Positions 58,479 through 64,000 of a stretch of 64,000 nucleotides of DNA are shown in pieces. A model generated the notes under the pieces. The model was not told the DNA's origin. It searched no databases and saw only the letters and a list, made by a program, of their open reading frames with translations. The stretch covers positions 112,602 through 176,601 of the forward strand of contig NZ_JBHWLR010000013.1 in assembly GCF_042731755.1 (NCBI RefSeq), read 5' to 3'. The DNA is from Promicromonospora sp042731755. Its GTDB lineage: Bacteria; Actinomycetota; Actinomycetes; Actinomycetales; Cellulomonadaceae. A program made the translations under genes and the position numbers. Position 1 is the first letter of the stretch. Each line of letters starts with the position of its first letter.

Positions 58479-58829
58479 ATGACCAGGAAGATCGCGATGT
58501 GGGCGGGAACAGCCGTCACGGGCTTGTGCGGCATCGTGCTGCTCGGCGGCGGCAAGATCCACTCGGGAACGCTGCTGATCGTCACGGCCTTCGTCGCGGT
58601 GATCCTGGTCGGACGGACAAGGCCGCCCGTGTGGGTTCGTGTCGTGCTGCTCTGCGCGATCTACGGTGCGGTGATCGCCAACATCTCCACCACGGAGCTT
58701 CCGAGCTCCTCGGACACCAAGGTGATAGCGAGCAGTGAGAACGTCGCTCCCCCGTCGACGGGGTACAGGTTCCTGGATCAGCTGATCTACATCTCCAACA
58801 ACTTCCTCACCCAGGCGGCACCCTCATGA
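58479..58829 (+). CDS. Small membrane protein
   Basis: 116 residues with two or three hydrophobic segments (MWAGTAVTGLCGIVLLGGG; LLIVTAFVAVILVG; WVRVVLLCAIYGAVIANI). ATG 58479 has GTGGAGG upstream. Function unknown; it lies divergent from the CutRS-like operon and could be its target. Confidence 0.7.
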   Translation: MTRKIAMWAGTAVTGLCGIVLLGGGKIHSGTLLIVTAFVAVILVGRTRPPVWVRVVLLCAIYGAVIANISTTELPSSSDTKVIASSENVAPPSTGYRFLDQLIYISNNFLTQAAPS

Positions 58830-58856
58830 CGGTTTTCCCGCAGGTCTGTCGGCGTG

Positions 58857-59249
58857 TCAGTCCGGCTCGATGTATCCGGTGATCTCCCGACCTTGCCCGG
58901 TGTGGGTCGCCTTCGGTGCCAACGCCTCGTTCTCGGGCCAGTCGAGCGGGATCTCGGTGAAGTCCGCGCGGTCGAACTCGATGACCGTGCCGTTGTCCAG
59001 GGCGCTGTACTGCGACCGGTAGGGGTCGTCCACGATCCCCGTCAGCTGGTCGCCGTCCTGTTCCGTGACACGGACGTAAGGCGTGTCGGACCAGCCGGTC
59101 TCCGCGCTCCCGTCCTCGGAGACCTGGACGCGGACGACGTTGCCCACCCCGACGTGTTGCCGGATCTCGGGGTGCAGCTGCCCGCCCGACCAGTCGTATA
59201 TGTCCTCTGACCTGGGTCGGAACACCTGGTAGTCACCATTCACGCGCAC
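58857..59249 (-). CDS. Small protein, DUF2314-like
   Basis: 130 residues, no signal. VGVGNVVRVQVSEDG, TPYVRVTEQDGDQLTGIVDD and NGTVIEFDRADFTEIPLDW resemble the DUF2314 beta-barrel group (tentative). Starts at GTG or ATG near 59249. Function unknown. Confidence 0.6.
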   Translation of the reverse strand: MRVNGDYQVFRPRSEDIYDWSGGQLHPEIRQHVGVGNVVRVQVSEDGSAETGWSDTPYVRVTEQDGDQLTGIVDDPYRSQYSALDNGTVIEFDRADFTEIPLDWPENEALAPKATHTGQGREITGYIEPD

Positions 59250-59318
59250 AGGCTAGCGGCCCGGTCATCACGCCGTGTTGCCCCGTTCCGTGTCCATACC
59301 GTTACTCTTGGGCTCGCC

Positions 59319-59750
59319 ATGAACCTGACCCGCGCCGCCCGCTCGCTCCTCGCCGATCCCCGGCGAGAGATCATGAGCGTCCTGGCCGTCATGTTCCTCG
59401 TGCTCACCGTCGTGGGCGTGCAGCTGCTCTGCGGCGTCCACCTGGACGAGGCCGAGCACACCCACCCGGAGAGCGCCGTCGGGCAGTACGCGGCCTCTGC
59501 CGTGGTGTCCGCCGGGGCCGAAGGGGCCGCCGGCCACCACGGTGAGGACCCGAACCACTGCTCGGAGAACCGCACGGTGACGGCTCGGTACGACCGGTCC
59601 GTGTCGCCCTCCGCGGAGCTGGCCGGCGAGCCCGTCCTCGCCCTGCAGTGGCTGGTGCCCGACCTCGCGCAGCCCCAGCGCGGGACCGCCTCCGGCGTGG
59701 CCGTGGCAGCCGCCCCGTCGCTCCACGCCCTCGGGATCTCCCGGACGTAG
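59319..59750 (+). CDS. Small membrane-anchored protein
   Basis: 143 residues with one membrane segment (IMSVLAVMFLVLTVVGVQLL) and a His-containing exported part (HLDEAEHTHPES, AAGHHGEDPNHC). No family recognised; metal binding is possible. TACTCT (59301-59306) may be its -10. It precedes the second NlpC/P60 gene by about 110 bases. Confidence 0.6.
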   Translation: MNLTRAARSLLADPRREIMSVLAVMFLVLTVVGVQLLCGVHLDEAEHTHPESAVGQYAASAVVSAGAEGAAGHHGEDPNHCSENRTVTARYDRSVSPSAELAGEPVLALQWLVPDLAQPQRGTASGVAVAAAPSLHALGISRT

Positions 59751-59859
59751 ACCGCCACATCCCGTCGACACCGCCCCACCTGGGGTGTCGACCGGTTTCG
59801 CGCGCCCCGAACCCGGGGCCGCGTGTGGTTCTACTCCGATCCGAAAGGTCCCAGCTTTC

Positions 59860-60687
59860 ATGGAGCCCAGCTACACCCCCGACCCGGCCGTGCGCGGCCG
59901 TGGTCGCCACCGGGCGGTCCGCCCGGTCCTGGCCGACGTCGCCCGGGCCGCCACCGAGCAGGTCACCACGCTCGCCGGCCGCACGGCCGTCGCGGCCGCG
60001 GCCGGTTCCGGCGTGCTGCTGTCCCTGGTCGCAGCCCCCGCTCAAGCGGCCCCGGCATCCGCATCGGTCACCACGTCCCTGGCCGGCAAGTCCGTCCAGG
60101 GCGCCCTCAACACGGCAGACCTCAACGCCCTGGCGGCGCAGGCCAAGGAGTCTGTCGCCGCCGCGCCGGTCGTGACCGTGGCCAACGACGCCGAGCTGAG
60201 GGTCGAGAAGGCCGCCGTCTCGGTCGTCTCCGCGGCCGAGAATGACGAGTACCAGGCGCAGCTCGCCGCCGAGGCGGAGGCCGAGGCGGCCGCGGAAGCC
60301 GAGGCCGCCGCCGCGGAGGCAGCCGCGGCCGCGGTCGACCTCCCGGCCTCGGCGTCGAGCTCTGCCGTGGTGTCGATCGGCATGCGGTACCTCGGCGTGC
60401 CCTACCTGTGGGGCGGCTCGACCCCGGCCGGGATGGACTGCTCCGGGTTCACCTCCTACGTGTACGCCCAGGTCGGGGTCACCCTGCCCCGCACCTCGTC
60501 CGAGCAGCGGTACGCCGGGCCGGAGGTCTCGTGGTCCGAGGCGCAGCCCGGTGACCTGATCTGGTCGCCCGGGCACATCGCGATCTACGCCGGCGACGGC
60601 ATGCAGATCGAGGCGCCCGTACCGGGCAAGACGGTGCGCTACACGCAGATCTGGCAGTCCAACCCGACGTTCATCCGCGTCCTCTGA
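59860..60687 (+). CDS. Secreted NlpC/P60 peptidoglycan hydrolase, second copy
   Basis: 275 residues, paralogue of the protein at 1950: signal/hydrophobic region about 40-64 (LVAAPAQAAP), conserved ADLNALAAQAKESVAAAPVV, Ala/Glu-rich linker, and NlpC/P60 domain with Cys194 (MDCSGFTSYV) and His239 (PGHIAIYAG). ATG 59860 is used since the start has GAAAGG upstream. Unlike its paralogue, it has no c-di-AMP riboswitch in the 110-base leader, so its control must differ. A terminator follows. Confidence 0.92.
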   Translation: MEPSYTPDPAVRGRGRHRAVRPVLADVARAATEQVTTLAGRTAVAAAAGSGVLLSLVAAPAQAAPASASVTTSLAGKSVQGALNTADLNALAAQAKESVAAAPVVTVANDAELRVEKAAVSVVSAAENDEYQAQLAAEAEAEAAAEAEAAAAEAAAAAVDLPASASSSAVVSIGMRYLGVPYLWGGSTPAGMDCSGFTSYVYAQVGVTLPRTSSEQRYAGPEVSWSEAQPGDLIWSPGHIAIYAGDGMQIEAPVPGKTVRYTQIWQSNPTFIRVL

Positions 60688-60697
60688 CGCACTCCGC

Positions 60698-60727
60698 GTG
60701 AGGGGCGGGCTCCGGCCCGCCCCTCAC
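60698..60727 (+). terminator. Terminator after the second NlpC/P60 gene
   Basis: 13-bp perfect stem GTGAGGGGCGGGC (60698-60710) with 60715-60727 and a TCCG loop. Confidence 0.85.
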
Positions 60728-60771
60728 GTCCCCCAGCTTTCGACCCTGCCGATCCCCAGGAGAACCACCCC

Positions 60772-61602
60772 ATGGCAAGACCGACGCGAGCACGCTCCAG
60801 ACGGGGCCGACACAGCAAGGGCAGGCACTCCGCCGCGCCGAGTGGTGCAGGGTCCGCGGTCACGCGGCGGTGGCCGTTGAAGCTCGGGGTGGGGGTCGCT
60901 CTCGTCGCCACCATGTCGGTCACCGTGGCGACCGCGGGCGGGCCAGGAGGTGACACGCGCGACCGGCCGGGAGCCGCCGTCGCGCTGACCGACCCGTCGG
61001 CCGACGCGGTCGAGACCGCGCGCGACCGGGAAGGTGCCGCCTCGCGCAGCCAGGAGCGGGCACCACGCGGCACGGCCGACACCGGCGTCACCGTCCCCCA
61101 GGACGCGACGCTGCCCGGCGGGGAGACCGGGTCGGTGCAGGTCGAGGCCCCGCCCGTCCTGCCGGGCTGCGACGGCGAGGCGACGGGTGCGGGACTCAAC
61201 GGTCAGGTGCCCGCAGACGAGCTGTGCGCCCTCTGGGACGGTTACCCGCCGGTCCGTGCCGATGCCGCCGTCGCGCTGGCTCGCCTGAACCAGGCGTACA
61301 CCGAGCAGTTCGGCGAGGCGCTGTGCCTCACCGACGGGTACCGCAGCTACGCGCAGCAGGTCACGGCGAAGGCGCAGAAGCCGACGCTGACGGCGACGCC
61401 GGGCCGGTCCAACCACGGTTGGGGCCTGGCCGTGGACATCTGCGCCGACAGCTATGCCGGCGAGCGCTGGGACTGGCTCAAGGCCAACGGCCCGGAGCAG
61501 GGCTGGGACAACCCCGGTTGGGCGCAGGTCGGCGGCTCCGGGCCGTACGAACCGTGGCACTGGGAGTTCACGGAGGCCGTCGCGCAGGTCGACGGTCACT
61601 AG
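60772..61602 (+). CDS. VanY-type D-alanyl-D-alanine carboxypeptidase
   Basis: 276 residues: very basic N-terminus (ARSRRGRHSKGRHS), membrane anchor about 36-54, a Thr/Pro-rich linker and a C-terminal peptidase M15 domain. Zinc ligands are visible: His215 and Asp222 in PGRSNHGWGLAVDI and His263 in EPWHWEF, plus LTDGYRSYAQQ. Likely trims the last D-Ala from peptidoglycan stem peptides. ATG 60772 has AGGAG upstream. It follows an NlpC/P60 hydrolase, a small wall-remodelling group. Confidence 0.92.
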   Translation: MARPTRARSRRGRHSKGRHSAAPSGAGSAVTRRWPLKLGVGVALVATMSVTVATAGGPGGDTRDRPGAAVALTDPSADAVETARDREGAASRSQERAPRGTADTGVTVPQDATLPGGETGSVQVEAPPVLPGCDGEATGAGLNGQVPADELCALWDGYPPVRADAAVALARLNQAYTEQFGEALCLTDGYRSYAQQVTAKAQKPTLTATPGRSNHGWGLAVDICADSYAGERWDWLKANGPEQGWDNPGWAQVGGSGPYEPWHWEFTEAVAQVDGH

Positions 61603-61637
61603 GGTCGGGAGCCTCTGCGATGTCCAAGGGGGCAGCG

Positions 61638-62252
61638 ATGACCGTCCGAGACTTCGACTTCCATCCCGACGAGGACGACGTCCGGTGCTTCCGCGTGCCG
61701 GACGACGGCATCCTGGTGAACGACGCCGGCAGGTACGTGAGCCAGAGCCCGCAACCGGTGAACCTCGGGGGCACGGACGACAAGCTCGTCCTCCGGCATC
61801 TCGCGTTCTCGACCGAGTGGTTCAAGATCAACGCGACGTACGACCTGGCCGGCGACCTGATGGAGACGCGGCCGCCCGACGGCGCGCCGTTCGCGCTCAA
61901 CTGCGACATCGCGACCCCGATGGTCCGGGTCGGCGGCGATGTCTCGGCGGTCGATCTCTTTCTCGACGTGCTCGTCGCCCTGGACGGCACCCACCGGCTC
62001 GTCGACGAGGACGAGTTCGTGCAGGCGTCGGCGTCCGGCCTGATCTCGCCGGCGGAGGCGCGCGGCGCGGAGAGCGGCCTCACCCGGCTGCTGGACTGGC
62101 TGCGGACGGGACGGCTCCACGAGCTGCTCGAGAACGTGTCGTCCGCACCGGTGACGACGGCGCCGGAGCCGCTGCCGGTCGGACGGACACCCCTGAGCGA
62201 GGTCCCGTCGGTCGCTCCGGGAATCCGGCCGAGCTGGTCGGGGACCGAGTAG
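61638..62252 (+). CDS. DUF402 protein
   Basis: 204 residues. FKINATYDLAGDLMETRPPD followed by FALNCDIATP and VSAVDLFLDVLV..DGTHRLVDEDEF fit DUF402 (family with FomD and nucleotide phosphatases, which use acidic residues for metal). ATG 61638 has AAGGGGG five bases upstream; ATG 61620 is less likely. The C-terminal 50 residues look disordered. Confidence 0.8.
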   Translation: MTVRDFDFHPDEDDVRCFRVPDDGILVNDAGRYVSQSPQPVNLGGTDDKLVLRHLAFSTEWFKINATYDLAGDLMETRPPDGAPFALNCDIATPMVRVGGDVSAVDLFLDVLVALDGTHRLVDEDEFVQASASGLISPAEARGAESGLTRLLDWLRTGRLHELLENVSSAPVTTAPEPLPVGRTPLSEVPSVAPGIRPSWSGTE

Positions 62253-62265
62253 GAAGGGCCCGGCT

Positions 62266-62778
62266 CTAGTCCGCCGCGGCCGCCTTCTTCCGCCGCCGCG
62301 CCCCCGCCGACCGCGGCGGCGTCTGGCGCATGTGGTCCCGCGCGCGGCCGAGGATGTCGGCGAGCGTCTCGACGTCCGCCCGGCTCAGCGGGGCGAACAG
62401 CAGGTCGTCGAGGGTGGCGACGTGACCGGGGAAGACGTCCGCGAGTACGGCCCGCCCCTCGTCGGTGATCGTGACGGTCACGCCGCGCTCGTCGTCCGAG
62501 GACTGCGACCGGGCCACGAGGCCCCGCTTCTCCAGCGTCTGTGCCTGGTAGGTGAGCCCGCTGCGGCTGTAGACGACGCCGTCGGCCAGATCGGTCATGC
62601 GCCGGCTGCCCGTGGGGGAGTCCCCGAGGGTCGCCAGGAGCTGGAACTGCACGTAGCTCAGGTCCCCGGCGTCCCGCAGCTGCTGCTCGACGGAGTGCTT
62701 CAGCAGGCTGCTCGCCTCGATGAGGGCGAAGTACACGCCCAGCTGCGTGGCATCCAGGGGCGGCGGGGTCGAGGTCAC
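62266..62778 (-). CDS. MarR-family regulator
   Basis: 170 residues: LLKHSVEQQLRDAGDLSYVQ, LADGVVYSRSGLTYQAQTLE as recognition region, wing VARSQSSDDERGVTVTIT. C-terminal lysine/arginine tail. It is divergent from the quinone oxidoreductase, with two palindromes between them, so it most likely represses both genes and is released by an electrophile or quinone. Confidence 0.9.
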   Translation of the reverse strand: MTSTPPPLDATQLGVYFALIEASSLLKHSVEQQLRDAGDLSYVQFQLLATLGDSPTGSRRMTDLADGVVYSRSGLTYQAQTLEKRGLVARSQSSDDERGVTVTITDEGRAVLADVFPGHVATLDDLLFAPLSRADVETLADILGRARDHMRQTPPRSAGARRRKKAAAAD

Positions 62779-62823
62779 GTCCCCAGCCTAGCCAGGCTCG
62801 TGAATGCTTCCAACTCGAAACAC

Positions 62824-62879
62824 TTGCTTCGAATTTGAAGCGGTGCTAGCGTGCTCGTCAGTTGCTTCGAATCCGAAGC
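62824..62879 (+). promoter_or_regulatory. Promoter with two MarR operators
   Basis: TTGCTT (62824-62829) and TAGCGT (62847-62852) are 17 bases apart, a plausible promoter for the oxidoreductase. GCTTCGAATTTGAAGC (62826-62841) overlaps the -35 and spacer, and GCTTCGAATCCGAAGC (62864-62879) lies just after the start point. The two palindromes are 38 bases apart. Confidence 0.8.
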
Positions 62880-62902
62880 AGTCGAACGAAGGGAACGACA
62901 TC

Positions 62903-63841
62903 ATGAAGGCAGTTCGGTTCCACGAGACGGGCTCCGCCGAGGTTCTGCGCTACGAGGACGCCGACCGGCCGGTGCCCGGCGCCGGCGAGGTGCTCATCCG
63001 GGTCGCCGGCTCGGCGTTCAACCCGGCCGACGGCGGCATCCGCGGCGGCTTCCTGCCCTTCCCCGTGGCGCTGCCGCACGTGCCGGGCTACGACGTCTCG
63101 GGCACGGTCGACGCGCTCGGCGACGGCGTGGAGGGCCTCGCGGTGGGCCAGGACGTCGTCGGGTTCATCCCGATGATCGCCGACGGCTCGGCGGCGCAGT
63201 ACGTCGTCGCTCCGGCCGCGGACCTGGTCGCGGCCCCGACAGGCATCCCGCTGCCCGACGCCGCCGGGCTCCCGTCCGTGGCGCTCACCGCCTCGCAGGC
63301 GCTGTTCGAGGCCGGCGGGCTCCAGGCCGGTCAGCGGGTGCTGATCAACGGCGCCGGGGGACCGGTCGGCGGGTACGCCGTGCAGCTCGCCAGGCGCGCC
63401 GGCGCGTACGTCGTCGCCACCGCGAGCCCGCGCAGCGAGCGGGCCGTCAAGGCGGCCGGTGCGGACGAGGTGATCGACCACACGACCACCTCGGTGCTCG
63501 ACGCGGTGACCGAGCCGGTCGACCTGCTGCTCAACCTGGCCCCGATCACCGCCGAGGCGTTCGCCGCCCTGGCCGCACGGGTCCGCGACGGCGGCGTCGT
63601 CGTCTCCACGACGCCGACCGTGACCACGCCCGGCGACGAGGGGCGCGGCGTGCGCGCCGTCACGGTCTTCCTGCATCCCGACGCCGACGTGCTCTCGGGC
63701 CTGGTCGCCCTCGTCGACAGCGGCGACCTGCACGTGGAGATCGCCCGGCGCGTGCCGCTGAGCGAGCTGCCGGAGATCCACCGGCAGGCCGACGCCGGGC
63801 AGGTCCACGGCAAGGTCGTCGCGGTCCCGCCCGCCGTCTGA
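62903..63841 (+). CDS. NADPH:quinone oxidoreductase, zinc-free MDR family
   Basis: 312 residues of the medium-chain dehydrogenase/reductase fold: MKAVRFHETGSAEVL start, GSAFNPADGGIRGGF, HVPGYDVSGTVDALGDGV, Rossmann motif VLINGAGGPVGGYAVQLA and VVATASPRSERAVKAAGADE. No zinc-cysteine cluster is visible, as for QOR-type enzymes that reduce quinones or enones. ATG 62903 has GAAGGGA upstream. Expression probably rises when the divergent MarR protein releases its operators. Confidence 0.92.
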   Translation: MKAVRFHETGSAEVLRYEDADRPVPGAGEVLIRVAGSAFNPADGGIRGGFLPFPVALPHVPGYDVSGTVDALGDGVEGLAVGQDVVGFIPMIADGSAAQYVVAPAADLVAAPTGIPLPDAAGLPSVALTASQALFEAGGLQAGQRVLINGAGGPVGGYAVQLARRAGAYVVATASPRSERAVKAAGADEVIDHTTTSVLDAVTEPVDLLLNLAPITAEAFAALAARVRDGGVVVSTTPTVTTPGDEGRGVRAVTVFLHPDADVLSGLVALVDSGDLHVEIARRVPLSELPEIHRQADAGQVHGKVVAVPPAV

Positions 63842-63863
63842 AACCGAAGACCCGCAAGTCCCC

Positions 63864-63923
63864 TTTGAGGCCCGGGTTTCTTCGCTTTGACACAGGTCAA
63901 AGCGAAGAAACCCGGGCCTCAAA
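63864..63923. repeat. 28-bp perfect palindrome, shared family with 30039
   Basis: Arms 63864-63891 and 63896-63923 with an ACAG loop. Core TTTGAGGCCCGGGTTTCTT is the same as in 30041-30059, while the inner part of each stem differs but stays self-complementary. Confidence 0.95.
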
Positions 63924-64000
63924 AGCTGGGCCTTCTCCACATCTTCCCGTCCCCCCGACCACCTCCTCTCGAGGGGGCTTTGGTTTTCTCTTGGAAGGGG

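Noticed and set aside
59751..59859. Second c-di-AMP riboswitch before the NlpC/P60 gene at 59860
   Set aside because: None of the conserved ydaO segments is present in this short leader.

Overview
This window is high-GC actinobacterial chromosome. The gene complement and gene order (DtxR/IdeR-type regulator, a c-di-AMP riboswitch before an NlpC/P60 gene, group I xylose isomerase with xylulokinase and a ROK regulator, leaderless starts, and a Ruc-MscL-FCL-RimJ block like that of mycobacteria) suggest a cellulolytic or xylanolytic Micrococcales member such as Promicromonosporaceae or Cellulomonadaceae. The genus is an inference; no rRNA or marker phylogeny is possible here.

Layout. 0-4 kb: truncated serC, a DtxR-family repressor, a riboswitch-controlled cell-wall hydrolase and a tandem universal stress protein. 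4-10.3 kb: two aminotransferases, OsmC-EcsC, a membrane protein and the thyA-folA pair. 10.3-14.4 kb: xylB, xylA and divergent xylR. 14.4-18.5 kb: a GntR/FCD regulator divergent from an ectoine-type ABC importer (ehuBCDA). 18.6-21.5 kb: MarR, aldo/keto reductase, MFS exporter and tRNA-Arg(CCT). 21.8-27.5 kb: a five-gene oligopeptide/oligosaccharide-type ABC importer. 27.5-31.4 kb: L,D-transpeptidase, a membrane-HTH fusion and an MFS protein. 31.4-36.3 kb: a probable 6C small RNA and a very large helicase-like protein whose catalytic motifs look degenerate. 36.3-44.2 kb: MscL, a SAF/CpaB-like protein, a Ruc-like zinc-ribbon protein behind a CIRCE operator, penicillin acylase, 5-FTHF cyclo-ligase, RimJ-type acetyltransferase and a GLPR-like membrane protein.

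44.3-50.7 kb is an accretion island at tRNA-Ala(CGC). The 43-base 3' part of the tRNA recurs exactly at 48964-49006 and, degraded, near 50600. Between the copies lie an integrase, an excisionase, an older integrase fragment, three Nudix copies (one broken), iteron-like GGTAGCG repeats, a DUF416 protein and a TIR-like nucleotide-binding protein of the CAP12/Pycsar-effector type, which is the best defence candidate in the window. 50.6-54.4 kb continues as accessory DNA: a DUF4279-like protein, a Cys-repeat protein, three GNAT acetyltransferases and an aminoglycoside-phosphotransferase-like kinase.

54.6-64 kb: a Tat-exported ferritin-like protein, a CutRS-like two-component system, small membrane or unknown proteins, a second NlpC/P60 hydrolase followed by a VanY-type carboxypeptidase, a DUF402 protein, and a MarR regulator divergent from a quinone oxidoreductase with two clear operators. 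Many gene borders carry long, near-perfect palindromes, and some are shared between distant loci.
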